A stretch of 34,996 nt of DNA from Nocardioidaceae bacterium (GTDB taxonomy: Bacteria; Actinomycetota; Actinomycetes; Propionibacteriales; Nocardioidaceae). Position numbers and translations under genes: made by a program. The stretch covers positions 1 to 34,996 of the forward strand of contig JABFXA010000197.1 of the NCBI GenBank assembly GCA_013361955.1, read 5' to 3'. How positions within the stretch are numbered: the stretch's first letter is position 1; each line of letters opens with the position of its first letter. The notes beneath the pieces were generated by a model. That model was given only the letters and a program-made list of their open reading frames with translations. It was not told the DNA's origin and did no database searches. Shown here one piece after another: positions 23,798-32,769 of this stretch.

Positions 23798-25222
23798 TCA
23801 CGCGACCGAATCGGCCATCAGCCGCTCTGCCCGATGGACCAGCGCGGGATGGTCGGACGCCACGTCGGTGGTCTCGCTGAGGTCCCGGTTGAGCCGGTAC
23901 AGCTCGACGGGACCGCGGTCGTGCACCGCCTTCCACTGGCCCCAGCGGACCGCCTCGTCGAAGCCGCCCTCCGGGAACTGCCAGTAGAGGTGGTCGTGGG
24001 TCGGCTGCGGGTCACCGAGGATGGTGGGCGCGAACGAGATCCCATCCAGCCCCTCGGGCGTGGTGGCGCCGGCCAGGTCGGCGAAGGTGGGCAGCAGGTC
24101 CCACACGGCGAGCGGTGTGCTCACCACGCTGCCCGCGGCCGGGCTCGCCTCGGTACGCAGCGATTCGGGGATGCGAGCCACCATCGGCACCCGGATCCCG
24201 CCCTCGTACACGTCGCGCTTGATGCCCCGGAGCGGGCCGTTGCTGTCGAAGAACTCCGGGTCGTGCGGGAGCCTGCTGCCGACGTGACCGTAGCTGGCGC
24301 CCTCCTGGTGCGGTCCGTTGTCGCTGACCACCAGCACCAGCGTGTTCGCCGCGAGGTCGCGCTGCTCCAGGCGGTCGAGGAGCAGACCGACCTGGGTGTC
24401 CGTCCAGGTCACCTGCTCGGCGTGGTTCCGCTCGCCCTCGGGCCAGGTCTCGTCGGCGTACCGTCCCTCGTCGGGGATCTCGTTCGGCGCGTGCGGCGTG
24501 GTGTACGAGACGTCGAGGAAGAACGGTGTTGCCGCGTCGACCCGGTCGAGGTAGCCGAGCGCCTCCTCGGTGATCAGTGTGCCGGCGTACGTGACGTCGG
24601 CGCCGTCGTTCTCCGGGTAGCTGAGCCGGGTGCTGTTTCGCCACAGGTACGTCGGCCAGTAGTCGTGGGCGTGCCGCTGATTGATGTAGCCGAAGAAGTA
24701 GTCGAAGCCCTGGCGGTTCGGGTGGCTGGGGTTGTCGCCGGTGTCCGGGCCGAGGCCCCACTTGCCGACGATCCCGGTGTCGTAGCCGACGCCCTTGAGG
24801 ATCTCGGCGACGGTGACGTCCTGCGGCAGCAGCCCGGCTGCAGCGTCGCTGTTTTGCTTCACTCGGGCGTGGCCGGTGTGCTTGCCGGTGAACAACGAGC
24901 ACCGGGTGGGTGCGCAGGTCGGCGTCGCGTAGGCCTGCGTGAAGCGAAGGCCTTCGTCGGCGATGCGGTCGAGGCTGGGGGTGGCGAGCACCTTCTGGCC
25001 GTACGCGCCGACCTCACCCCAACCGAGGTCGTCGACGACGACGAGCAGGATGTTCGGGCGTGGGGCGTTGCGTGCGGCACCGGTGGACGCGGCGTGCGCC
25101 GTGGGGGTGGCGCCCCGGCCGGCGGTCAGGCCGAGCACGGCACTGGTGCCCAGCGCGCCGAGCAGGCTGCGCCGGGTGACGGGTCGGGGACGTGGGACGT
25201 GGGTGCGTGGGTCCGAGAACAT
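23798..25222 (-). CDS. Tat-exported sulfatase (arylsulfatase family)
   Basis: 474 residues. The N-terminus has a twin-arginine signal (VTRRSLLGALGTSAVLGL at 15-32) and an AHA cut site around 44. The mature part has the alkaline-phosphatase-like sulfatase fold: NILLVVVDDLGWGE (58-70) with metal-binding Asp64/Asp65, and the formylglycine signature CAPTRCSLFTG starting at Cys103 (CxPxR). GKWGLG and SDNGPHQEG supply the remaining metal and sulfate ligands. The Cys must be converted to formylglycine by a maturase not in this window; Tat export after cytosolic folding fits that. The ATG at 25222 is preferred over a TTG at 25240; TACTCT ends 7 nt upstream. It is downstream of the sulfotransferase-like gene, a suggestive pairing. 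Substrate unknown. Confidence 0.93.
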   Translation of the reverse strand: MFSDPRTHVPRPRPVTRRSLLGALGTSAVLGLTAGRGATPTAHAASTGAARNAPRPNILLVVVDDLGWGEVGAYGQKVLATPSLDRIADEGLRFTQAYATPTCAPTRCSLFTGKHTGHARVKQNSDAAAGLLPQDVTVAEILKGVGYDTGIVGKWGLGPDTGDNPSHPNRQGFDYFFGYINQRHAHDYWPTYLWRNSTRLSYPENDGADVTYAGTLITEEALGYLDRVDAATPFFLDVSYTTPHAPNEIPDEGRYADETWPEGERNHAEQVTWTDTQVGLLLDRLEQRDLAANTLVLVVSDNGPHQEGASYGHVGSRLPHDPEFFDSNGPLRGIKRDVYEGGIRVPMVARIPESLRTEASPAAGSVVSTPLAVWDLLPTFADLAGATTPEGLDGISFAPTILGDPQPTHDHLYWQFPEGGFDEAVRWGQWKAVHDRGPVELYRLNRDLSETTDVASDHPALVHRAERLMADSVA

Positions 25223-25229
25223 GCACGTC

Positions 25230-25235
25230 AGAGTA
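25230..25235 (-). promoter_or_regulatory. Candidate leaderless -10 element, sulfatase
   Basis: TACTCT on the minus strand, 7 nt before the ATG at 25222. It lies in an unusually AT-rich patch for this genome that also contains the palindrome TACATGTA (25243-25250). Confidence 0.5.
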
Positions 25236-25271
25236 GTCAAAGTACATGTAATTACTCCACTATTGACCCGG

Positions 25272-26411
25272 TCAGTCGCCGGCCACGGCCTGCTGCAACC
25301 GACGCTTCAGCACCTTGCGCCGCTTCTTCAACCGCCGCCGCTCGGCCTCGAGGCGGGCGATCTCGCTGCGGCCGCGGTGCACCTCGACGAGCAGCTCGGC
25401 GGTGGCGGCCACGGCGCTCTCCACCTGCCGGGTGGTGTCCACGTCGTCCGGGTGCGGGCCCGGGGCGCCGGGCTTGGGCAGCAGGTCGGCGAGATCCCCG
25501 TGCACCGGGTAACCGGCCCGGTCGATCTCCTTGACCCAGCGCTCGGCGACGACGGTCAGGTCGTCGTACAGGTCCGGAGGGACGGCCGGCCGTCGGCCAC
25601 CGGTGCCGGCGAGGAGCCGCTGGGCGAAGTACCGCTTGACGACCTCGCCGTACGCGGGCTGCACGAGGCGGCGGTCCAGGGCGACGTTGACGCGGCGGAG
25701 CAGGTCGATCTCGTCGGTGCCCAGCGAGCGGTTGTCGCTGTCGGAGCCGGCGGGCGGGTGCTGGGCCGGGTCGAAGCCGACGACGTCGGCGAACCGCCGC
25801 CACAGCTCGGTGCGGTCGGCGCCCGCGGGCGGGCAGCAGACGACGTGCAGCCGATCCTCCGGCACGGCGGCGCCCCATCGGGAGAGCACCGACGGCAGGT
25901 CCTGGGCCGCGTGGAACCGGCGTGCGTAGTCGTTCTCCGACTCGGGGGCGAGCACCTTGGTGCGGAACTGCTCGAACGTCAGCTGCCGCCCGTGCTTGAT
26001 GCCCTCCTGCCACTCCGCCGTGGCCTGCCGTGCGGGGTCGCGTGCGGTCACCACCACGTGCACGTCGAGACCCTTGAGCATCGTCATCGCGGCCACGACC
26101 TGGTGCACGGACGCGGCGGCCAGGAGCTCGTGGCTGATCACCGTGACGCCGTCGTGCTTGCGGGCCCGGCGGCACAGGTCGTCCCAGGTGCCCTGCACGT
26201 CGGCGCGGCGGCGGCCCCACGCCTTGTGGTTGCCGCGGACGTCGAGCGCGGCCCGGAACATCCGGTCGTCCTTGCCGGAGGGGTAGCGGATGCCCGCCTC
26301 CTTCAGCGCCGGCTTGTTCTGCTCGAGGGACGCCTGCAGGAACGTCGTACCCGTCTTGGGGAGGCCGATGTGGAGGAACACCGTCCCGGCCCCTCGCGTG
26401 CGCTTGGCCAT
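25272..26411 (-). CDS. Sulfotransferase-like protein with basic coiled-coil C-terminus
   Basis: 379 residues. VFLHIGLPKTGTTFLQASL at 11-29 is the PAPS 5'-phosphosulfate loop of the sulfotransferase fold. VVVTARDPARQATAEWQ at about 119-135 fits the 3'-phosphate site (Arg124). The last ~55 residues are a highly basic coiled coil (EAERRRLKKRRKVLKRRLQQ type), unusual for a sulfotransferase and perhaps for membrane or partner binding. Likely role: transfer of sulfate from PAPS to a glycan or other surface molecule, given the glycosyltransferase upstream and the sulfatase downstream; this is inference. The ATG at 26411 is clear. Its upstream 62 bp contains several GTCAC/GTGAC half-sites. Confidence 0.82.
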   Translation of the reverse strand: MAKRTRGAGTVFLHIGLPKTGTTFLQASLEQNKPALKEAGIRYPSGKDDRMFRAALDVRGNHKAWGRRRADVQGTWDDLCRRARKHDGVTVISHELLAAASVHQVVAAMTMLKGLDVHVVVTARDPARQATAEWQEGIKHGRQLTFEQFRTKVLAPESENDYARRFHAAQDLPSVLSRWGAAVPEDRLHVVCCPPAGADRTELWRRFADVVGFDPAQHPPAGSDSDNRSLGTDEIDLLRRVNVALDRRLVQPAYGEVVKRYFAQRLLAGTGGRRPAVPPDLYDDLTVVAERWVKEIDRAGYPVHGDLADLLPKPGAPGPHPDDVDTTRQVESAVAATAELLVEVHRGRSEIARLEAERRRLKKRRKVLKRRLQQAVAGD

Positions 26412-26450
26412 GACGTCACGGTCACCCGGCCCGGTGAACGGTGCGTGACC
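26411..26450. promoter_or_regulatory. Cluster of GTCAC/GTGAC inverted half-sites
   Basis: TGACGTCA (26411-26418) overlaps the sulfotransferase start. GGTCAC (26420-26425) faces GTGACC (26445-26450) over 19 bp, and TCACC/GGTGA arms (26422-26426 and 26433-26437) nest inside. This looks like binding sites for a dimeric regulator, but GC-rich background makes short palindromes common. Confidence 0.35.
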
Positions 26451-26473
26451 TCGTGGTGGAGCCGGCGTGAGGG

Positions 26474-27715
26474 TCAGCCGACGGTGAGCCCGTCGAGGAA
26501 GTCCTCCCAGTCGGCGGTGATCCGGTCGATGGTGTACCGCTCCGCGTCGCGCAGGGCCTGCGCGCCCAGCCGGGCCCGCAGCTCGTCGTCCTCGACCAGC
26601 CGCATCAGCGCCTCGCCCAGCCGCTCGTGCGGTCCCTCCGGCACCAGCAGGCCGTTCTCGCCGTCGCGGATGATCTCCGCGGGGCCGCGCGGGCAGTCGA
26701 ACGCGACCAGCGGGACGCCGCGGGTCATCGCCTCGATGAGCACCATCGGGAAGCCCTCGGACATCGAGGCCATCGCGTACGCGGACGCGCCGGCGAGCAC
26801 GCTGGGGAAGTCGTGGGTGTAGCCCTTCAGGATCACCTGCCCGGACAGCTCGAGCCGCCGGATCACCTCGCGGATCTCCCCCTCCTGCGGGCCGGTCCCG
26901 TAGATGTGCAGCTGCCAGTCCGGGTGCGCGCGGGCCACCGGCGCGAAGGCGCGGACCAGGCGGCGGAAGCCCTTGCGCGGCACCAGCCGTCCGGCCGCGA
27001 CGACCACCTTGCTGTCCAGCGGTGCGGGGGTCGCGCTGAGCGGCCAGGACACCGAGTTGCGCAGCACCTCGATGCGGGTCGCGGTGGCCGGCAGCGCCTT
27101 GCGGTAGTCCTCGGCGTCCGCGTCGGTGAGCACGGCGTACCCGTCGAGCCGCGGCACGGCGGCGCGCAGCACCTCACGCTGGCGGGCGTTGGCGAAGCGG
27201 GACGGGAAGTTCAGGTGGTCCCAGCCGACCGTGGTCACCTCGGGCCGCGCGAAGCGGGTCGCGGCCAGGTGGAGCGACGGGCGGGTGGACACCAGCACGC
27301 CCTCGGTGATGGCCCGCAGCGAGCGCCCGAGCAGCACGTCGGTGAGCAGCGACATGTTCTTCTCCGACGGCACCGGGCGCAGCCGGCTGCCGAACCGGGC
27401 GGCGACGCGCGCCGGCAGCCGCTCGGCCTTCGTGAGGTCGCGCAGCACGGTCAGCTCGATGCTGCTGTCGAGGGCGAACCGGGGGTGCTCGCGGCGGCGG
27501 TACAGGCTGACCACGCGGACCGTGCGGCTGTGCACGAGGTGGTTGGCGAGGTTCGCGACGGTGCGCGCCACCCCACCGCCGCCGTACGCGTCGAAGACGA
27601 GGAAGGTCACGGGCGCAGGTCCGGGCTTCGCTCCGGGCGCTCGGTGTCGGTGCCTGGTCTCTTCCGCGGTCGACACGGCTTCCCCCCACTGGCCGATGAC
27701 GGTGGTCACCGTCAT
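26474..27715 (-). CDS. GT4-family glycosyltransferase
   Basis: 413 residues from the ATG at 27715; a GTG at 27676 with GGGGGGAAG upstream would give 400 and is nearly as good. GT-B fold: an N-terminal Gly-rich acceptor loop YGGGGVARTVANLANHL at about 44-60, then the C-terminal nucleotide-sugar domain with VVVAAGRLVPRKGFRRL at about 237-253, and the E-x7-E motif EGFPMVLIE (Glu320/Glu328). It is a retaining transferase using an NDP-sugar. The overall pattern resembles actinobacterial enzymes for teichoic or capsular polymers, but the acceptor is unknown. It is the first gene of the group with the sulfotransferase-like and sulfatase genes. Confidence 0.9.
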   Translation of the reverse strand: MTVTTVIGQWGEAVSTAEETRHRHRAPGAKPGPAPVTFLVFDAYGGGGVARTVANLANHLVHSRTVRVVSLYRRREHPRFALDSSIELTVLRDLTKAERLPARVAARFGSRLRPVPSEKNMSLLTDVLLGRSLRAITEGVLVSTRPSLHLAATRFARPEVTTVGWDHLNFPSRFANARQREVLRAAVPRLDGYAVLTDADAEDYRKALPATATRIEVLRNSVSWPLSATPAPLDSKVVVAAGRLVPRKGFRRLVRAFAPVARAHPDWQLHIYGTGPQEGEIREVIRRLELSGQVILKGYTHDFPSVLAGASAYAMASMSEGFPMVLIEAMTRGVPLVAFDCPRGPAEIIRDGENGLLVPEGPHERLGEALMRLVEDDELRARLGAQALRDAERYTIDRITADWEDFLDGLTVG

Positions 27716-27744
27716 CTTTGCTCGCGGAAGGCGCTCGTACGACC

Positions 27745-27757
27745 GTTTCGGCGAAAC
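27745..27757. promoter_or_regulatory. Inverted repeat GTTTC-GGC-GAAAC
   Basis: Perfect 5+3+5 repeat in the 95-bp gap between the acyl-CoA carboxylase stop and the glycosyltransferase start, 30 bp before the latter. It could be an operator for the glycosyltransferase or a short stem after the carboxylase; no T-run follows, so a terminator is unlikely. Confidence 0.35.
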
Positions 27758-27810
27758 CGGCGGGCAGCGTTCACCGATTGTGCACGTGTCGGTCGCCGCA
27801 GGGTCGGGGC

Positions 27811-29586
27811 CTAGTCCTTGATCTCGCAGATCACCGCGCCGTTGCTCACGCTGGCGCCGACCTCGGCCTGCAGCCCGGTGACCGTGCCGGACTTGTGTGC
27901 TTTGAGCGGTTGCTCCATCTTCATCGCCTCGAGGACCACGACCACGTCGCCCTCCGCGACCTGCTGGCCCTCCTCGACCGCGACCTTGACGATCGTGCCC
28001 TGCATCGGGGACGCGACGGCGTCGCCGCTGACCGCGGCGCCGGCCTTCTTCTTCTCGCGCTTGGGCTTCTTCGCGGAGCCGCCGGCCACCGCGGCACCCG
28101 CGGCGAACCCGGCCGGGAGCACCACCTCGATGCGCCGGCCGCCGACCTCGACGGTGACCGCCTGCCGCTCGGACGACTCGAGGTCCGCGGCCCCGCCCCT
28201 GTACGGCGCGATGCGGTTGTCGAACTCGGTCTCGATCCACGACGTGTACACCGCGAACCGCTCGCCGTCGCCGATGAACGCCGGGTCGTCGACCACGGCC
28301 TGGTGGAACGGGATGACCGTGGGCATGCCGTCGACGACGAACTCGTCGAGGGCGCGGCGGGACCGCTCCAGCGCCTGGCCGCGGTCGCGGCCGGAGACGA
28401 CGAGCTTGGCGACCAGCGAGTCGAACGAGCCGGGGACGGTCTCGCCCTGGTCGTAGCCGCCGTCGAGGCGGACGCCCGGGCCGGACGGCGCGTGCCAGCG
28501 GGTCAGCGTGCCCGGGGCCGGCATGAAGTTCGAGCCCGGGTCCTCGGCGTTGATCCGGAACTCGATCGAGTGGCCCTCGATCTCCGGGTCGTCGTAGCCG
28601 AGCTCCTCCCCGGCGGCGATGCGGAACATCTCGCGGACCAGGTCGAGGCCGGTGACCTCCTCGGAGACCGGGTGCTCGACCTGCAGCCGGGTGTTCACCT
28701 CGAGGAACGAGATGGTGCCGTCCTGGCCGACCAGGAACTCGCAGGTGCCGGCGCCGACGTAATGCGCCTCGCGCAGGATCGCCTTGCTGGCGTCGTAGAG
28801 GGTGCGCAGCTGCTCGTCGCTCAGGAACGGCGCGGGTGCCTCCTCGACGAGCTTCTGGTGGCGGCGCTGCAGCGAGCAGTCGCGTGTGGACACCACGACG
28901 ACGTTGCCGTGCCGGTCGGCGAGGCACTGCGTCTCCACGTGCCGGGGCTTGTCGAGGTACTTCTCCACGAAGCACTCGCCACGGCCGAACGCCGCGGTGG
29001 CCTCGCGGACGGCGGACTCGAAGAGGTCGGCGACCTCCTCCTCCTTGCGGGCCACCTTCAGGCCGCGGCCGCCGCCCCCGAACGCCGCCTTGATCGCGAT
29101 GGGGAGGCCGTTCTCCTTGGCGAACGCCACCACCTCGTCGGCGTTCTCGACAGGGTCCTTGGTGCCGGCCACCAGCGGTGCGCCGACCTTCTCGGCGATG
29201 TGCCGGGCCTTGACCTTGTCGCCGAGGTTCTCGATGGCCTCCGGCGGCGGGCCGATCCACACCAGGCCGGCGTCGAGCACCGCCTGCGCGAAGTCGCGGT
29301 TCTCGGCGAGGAACCCGTAGCCCGGGTGCACCGAGTCGGCGCCGGAGTTCTTCGCGACGTCGACGATCTTCTCGATCGACAGGTACGACTCGGCCGGGGT
29401 GGCGCCGCCCAGGCTGTAGGCCTCGTCGGCGAGCCGCACGAACAGCGCGTCACGATCGGGGTCGGCGTACACCGCGACGCTGCCGATGCCGGCGTCCTTG
29501 CAGGCCCGGATCACGCGTACGGCGATCTCACCGCGGTTGGCGATCAGCACCTTCTGGAGCGGCTTGACCTCCGGCGTACCGGCCAC
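27811..29586 (-). CDS. accA3: Acyl-CoA carboxylase alpha subunit (biotin carboxylase + biotin carrier)
   Basis: 591 residues. A biotin carboxylase core ([18 protein letters not shown] at 12-29, [15 protein letters not shown]-grasp loop, [12 protein letters not shown]) is followed by an Ala/Lys-rich linker ([11 protein letters not shown]) and a biotinyl domain with EAMKMEQ, biotin-Lys556, 35 residues from the end. It carboxylates biotin for acetyl-, propionyl- or longer acyl-CoA carboxylases; the beta subunits that fix substrate choice are not here. The start is the GTG at 29586 because AGGAGA lies exactly 6 nt upstream. The GTG at 29601 would put that site inside the gene. It is 24 bp downstream of the S9 peptidase gene, in the same direction. 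The symbol follows the mycobacterial homologue. Confidence 0.93.
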   Translation of the reverse strand: MAGTPEVKPLQKVLIANRGEIAVRVIRACKDAGIGSVAVYADPDRDALFVRLADEAYSLGGATPAESYLSIEKIVDVAKNSGADSVHPGYGFLAENRDFAQAVLDAGLVWIGPPPEAIENLGDKVKARHIAEKVGAPLVAGTKDPVENADEVVAFAKENGLPIAIKAAFGGGGRGLKVARKEEEVADLFESAVREATAAFGRGECFVEKYLDKPRHVETQCLADRHGNVVVVSTRDCSLQRRHQKLVEEAPAPFLSDEQLRTLYDASKAILREAHYVGAGTCEFLVGQDGTISFLEVNTRLQVEHPVSEEVTGLDLVREMFRIAAGEELGYDDPEIEGHSIEFRINAEDPGSNFMPAPGTLTRWHAPSGPGVRLDGGYDQGETVPGSFDSLVAKLVVSGRDRGQALERSRRALDEFVVDGMPTVIPFHQAVVDDPAFIGDGERFAVYTSWIETEFDNRIAPYRGGAADLESSERQAVTVEVGGRRIEVVLPAGFAAGAAVAGGSAKKPKREKKKAGAAVSGDAVASPMQGTIVKVAVEEGQQVAEGDVVVVLEAMKMEQPLKAHKSGTVTGLQAEVGASVSNGAVICEIKD

Positions 29587-29592
29587 GGTGGG

Positions 29593-29598
29593 TCTCCT
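29593..29598 (-). promoter_or_regulatory. Ribosome binding site that fixes the accA3 start
   Basis: AGGAGA on the minus strand, 6 nt before GTG 29586. It lies inside the longer frame that begins at 29601, which argues for the shorter start. Confidence 0.75.
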
Positions 29599-29610
29599 CA
29601 CGATCGGGGC

Positions 29611-31437
29611 TTACCTTCTGGCGGAGTCTAGGACCCTCGCGAGGAAGCCCATCGCCGCCGGGTAGGCGTCCAGCCGGTTCACCCGCTTCGCGAGCCCGTG
29701 CCCCTCGTCGTGGTAGACGCGCAGCTCGCACTCGACGCCCTTGGCCTCCAGGGCCGCGGTGATCTGCTCGGCCTCGGACAGCGGCACCCGGGGGTCGTTG
29801 GCGCCGTGGATGACGAACAGCGGCGCGACCATCTGATGCAGGTAGCTGATCGGGGAGGCCTTCTCGAGCAGGTCGCGGTGGTGCTCGAGGCTGCCGTACT
29901 CGCGCTCGCGGAACGCGCGCCGGTAGCCCGACGTGTTCTCCAGGAAGGTCACCAGCGACGACATCCCGACGATGTCGACGCCGGCCGCCCAGCGGTCCGG
30001 CTGCATGGAGACCCCGGCGAGCACCATGTAGCCGCCGTACGAGCCGCCCCACAGGGCGCTGCGGCCCGCGTCGAGGTCCTGGCTGGGCAGCCAGTCGTGC
30101 AGCGCGGCCAGGTCGGCCACCGAGTCGAGCCGCTTCTCGACGTCGTCGAGGGAGTACCAGCGCTTGCCGTAGCCGGTCGACCCGCGGACGTTCGGGACCA
30201 GCACCGCGAAGCCGAGCAGGCTGAGCGCCTGCAGCACCGGGCTGAAGATCCGGTTCGCGGCCGCCTCCGGCCCGCCGTGCACGTGCACCACCGAGGCGCC
30301 GGCGAGACCGGGGTCGCCGTCGGGTGCCGCGGCGTACAGGAAGCAGGGCACCCGCTCGCCGTCGGGCGTCGGCACCCGGTGCACGGTCGGGGTGGTGAGC
30401 CGGTCGCGCAGCGCCGGCGGGACGGCGTCGCGGCCGTCGACGACGACGGTGCTCGTGCCGGTCGCGGCGTCGACGCGGTGCAGCGACCCGGGGTCGGTCG
30501 GGGTGTTGAGCGAGACCAGGAACCGGGACCCGTCGGCGGCCCACCGCACGTCGGCGAGTCCCTTCGCGGGCAGGTCGACGTCGCACCGCTTGGTCCCGTC
30601 GGCCTCGTGGACGGCGAGGCGTACGGCGCCGTCGGCCAGCGTGCCGACCACCAGGGCGGTGCCGTCGGGGGAGGCCCAGCAGAGCAGGTCGTGCCCGGGG
30701 TCCTCGACCAGCACCTGCCAGTCGCCGTCGAGGGTCAGCCGGACGACGGCGGTGAGCTCGCGGTCGTGGTTGGACGACATCACGACCGCGTCGTCGTCGG
30801 CCGACCAGGCGACCTGCTCGTGGTAGGCGAGCTCGCCCTCGTCGGTCAGCGGGCGGCTGCCGTCGGGCCCGACGACGCCGACCACCATGGAGTTCGGCTG
30901 CAGGCTGAGCCGGTTCACGACGGTCGAGCGGCCGTCGTGCGAGACGACCGTCTCGGCGACGTACCCGCCCTCGTCGAAGACCACCCGCTCCTCGCCGGTG
31001 GCCAGGTCGCGGACCACGACGTCCATGTCGACGTCGTTGCGGCGGTTCGTGGAGTAGACGAGGGACGTCTCGGTGACGTCCTGCAGGTTGTGCATGTGCG
31101 CCGGGTCGGCGACCAGCGGCTGCAGGTCGTCGTGGGCGGCAGGGCGGCCCAGCGGCTCGGCGAGGTCGAGCAGCGACAGCTGCATGTGCTCGTCGCCGCC
31201 GTTGTCGTGCTCGACGACCACGGCGCGCCGGCCCGGGACGTAGCGGCCGCTGCACCGCGACGGCAGGTCGGTCAGCGGTGTGCGCGTGCCGTCGGGCGCG
31301 ATCTCGACGAGCTGCAGGCTGCCGAGGTCGTCGGTGCCCGCGAGCACCCGCCCCTCGTCGTCGATGTCGAACGCGGTCCAGACCCGGATGTCGAGGAGGT
31401 CGCGAACCAGCGCCTGCAGGTCGTGGGGGAGCGTCAT
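29611..31437 (-). CDS. S9-family prolyl oligopeptidase-like serine peptidase
   Basis: 608 residues, no signal peptide, so cytosolic. The N-terminal ~350 residues are beta-propeller-like repeats (SPDGTALVVGTL, DVRWAADGSRFLV). The C-terminal alpha/beta-hydrolase has the nucleophile GGSYGG (Ser466), the Asp in HGANDPRVP, and the His in YHDEGHGLAKR. Members cleave short peptides, often acyl-aminoacyl or after Pro. The substrate here is unknown. The ATG at 31437 starts directly at the family N-terminus; TAGGTT ends 6 nt upstream. Stop is TAA, uncommon in this window. The next gene in the same direction is accA3, 24 bp on, so co-transcription is possible. Confidence 0.93.
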   Translation of the reverse strand: MTLPHDLQALVRDLLDIRVWTAFDIDDEGRVLAGTDDLGSLQLVEIAPDGTRTPLTDLPSRCSGRYVPGRRAVVVEHDNGGDEHMQLSLLDLAEPLGRPAAHDDLQPLVADPAHMHNLQDVTETSLVYSTNRRNDVDMDVVVRDLATGEERVVFDEGGYVAETVVSHDGRSTVVNRLSLQPNSMVVGVVGPDGSRPLTDEGELAYHEQVAWSADDDAVVMSSNHDRELTAVVRLTLDGDWQVLVEDPGHDLLCWASPDGTALVVGTLADGAVRLAVHEADGTKRCDVDLPAKGLADVRWAADGSRFLVSLNTPTDPGSLHRVDAATGTSTVVVDGRDAVPPALRDRLTTPTVHRVPTPDGERVPCFLYAAAPDGDPGLAGASVVHVHGGPEAAANRIFSPVLQALSLLGFAVLVPNVRGSTGYGKRWYSLDDVEKRLDSVADLAALHDWLPSQDLDAGRSALWGGSYGGYMVLAGVSMQPDRWAAGVDIVGMSSLVTFLENTSGYRRAFREREYGSLEHHRDLLEKASPISYLHQMVAPLFVIHGANDPRVPLSEAEQITAALEAKGVECELRVYHDEGHGLAKRVNRLDAYPAAMGFLARVLDSARR

Positions 31438-31443
31438 GGCTCG

Positions 31444-31449
31444 AACCTA
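31444..31449 (-). promoter_or_regulatory. Candidate leaderless -10 element, S9 peptidase
   Basis: TAGGTT on the minus strand, 6 nt before the ATG at 31437, with CGAGCC between them and no Shine-Dalgarno. Confidence 0.5.
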
Positions 31450-31509
31450 GGCCAACCGCGCCACGGACCGGCGCGCCGGGCCGACCCGCCACGTCATGTC
31501 GTGGCGCGT

Positions 31510-32763
31510 TCACGTCCGCCGGTGGAACCGCACCTTCCCGTCCGGCAGCCGGTCGGAGACGTACAGCTGCGAGTGCGCCTTGCGGTGGTGGAAGCCGCAG
31601 AGCAGCCGGCCGTTCGCCAGGTCGGTGCGGCCGCCCTCCTGCCACGCGGTCATGTGGTCGGCCTCGCACCAGGAGGCCGGGCGGTCGCAGCCCTCGGCGA
31701 CGCAGCCCTGGTCCTGCACGGTGAGCAGCAGCCGCTGGGTGCGGCTGAACAGCCGGCGCCGGCGGCCGGCGTCGAGCACCACGGAGCGGCCGTCCACGGC
31801 GCGGCGGAACACCACCGGGACGATGCCGGCCGAGCAGACCAGCCGGCGGGCCTCGCCGGCGGAGATCCGGGTGCCGGTGTCGAGGCGGGCGGCGCCGACG
31901 CCGGAGACGAGCTTGTCGTAGTCGAGTAGCACCAACACGGTGGCCGACGACCCGCCGGCCTTCGGCAGCCGGTCGGCGGGGAGTCGCTCGAGGAGGTCGC
32001 AGAACGCACGGCCGAGCCGTTCGGGTCTCGTGGGCGTCGGTCCGTCCGGTCGCAGCCGGGGCTGGTCGAGCGCGTGCAGCGCCTTGGTCAGCATCGCGGC
32101 GTGCAGGTCGGGGAGCCGGGCCCGCAGCGAGTGGGTGCCGTCGTGGTTGTCCTGGAGCTGCAGGTAGGTCGCGCGGGCGGCCGCCGCCTCCTGCGCTTCG
32201 AGCCGCCGGCCCTCGTCCCGGTCGGCGGCCTCGGGGTCGACCACCTCGTAGACACGACGCCCCAGCAGCCGCAGCGCCGGCGGCGCGTGCAGTGCGGCCA
32301 GCTCGACGAGCCGCTTCTGCGCCTCGGGCCGCACCCAGGGCGGCGCGTCGTCGGGGAGGGCATGCAGCGAGCCCACGACCACCCGGGCCTGGTCGAGCGT
32401 GAGGTCACCGGCCGCGAGGGCCGTGCGGGTGACGGCGTGCCGCTCCTCCTCGAGCGCGTGCGCGAGGCGTACGTCGGACCGTGCGGCGGCCCGGGTGCAC
32501 CGCGTCGCGTGCGCCAGCCAGGCAGTCGTCGATGTGGCACCGGTCTCGGCCCCGACGTCGCGGTCGTCGGCGTGCGCGAGCAGCCGCAGCCGCACCGCCG
32601 CGAGCCGGGCCTCGGCCCGCGCCAGGGCGACGATGCCGTCGGCCAGGTCCGCGTCACTCATCGCCCACGGCTCGAGGTCGACGACGTCGTCGAGCGCCTC
32701 GTGCACGCCGACGGCGAACCTGGCGACGGGGTGCGCCGGCTCGACGGACGTGCTGGTGGTCAT
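31510..32763 (-). CDS. DUF222 / HNH endonuclease signature protein
   Basis: 417 residues. A long Ala/Arg/Leu-rich helical DUF222 region (about 30-300) is followed by a C-terminal HNH fold: CVAEGCDRPASWCEADH with Cys354, Cys359 and the Asp-His pair at 369-370, then LCGFHHRKAH with Cys389 and His392/393. Those Cys would hold a structural zinc. This is the 13E12-repeat type family, present in many near-identical copies in many actinobacterial genomes; a nuclease function is suggested by the domain but the biological role is unproven. The ATG at 32763 has TAGCCT ending 6 nt upstream. It appears monocistronic. Confidence 0.9.
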   Translation of the reverse strand: MTTSTSVEPAHPVARFAVGVHEALDDVVDLEPWAMSDADLADGIVALARAEARLAAVRLRLLAHADDRDVGAETGATSTTAWLAHATRCTRAAARSDVRLAHALEEERHAVTRTALAAGDLTLDQARVVVGSLHALPDDAPPWVRPEAQKRLVELAALHAPPALRLLGRRVYEVVDPEAADRDEGRRLEAQEAAAARATYLQLQDNHDGTHSLRARLPDLHAAMLTKALHALDQPRLRPDGPTPTRPERLGRAFCDLLERLPADRLPKAGGSSATVLVLLDYDKLVSGVGAARLDTGTRISAGEARRLVCSAGIVPVVFRRAVDGRSVVLDAGRRRRLFSRTQRLLLTVQDQGCVAEGCDRPASWCEADHMTAWQEGGRTDLANGRLLCGFHHRKAHSQLYVSDRLPDGKVRFHRRT

Positions 32764-32769
32764 CCGCCG

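Noticed and set aside
31510-32763. DUF222/HNH protein as a homing endonuclease or part of a defence island
   Set aside because: The family is ubiquitous and multi-copy in actinobacteria. There is no intron, intein or defence gene next to it, and its neighbours are metabolic.
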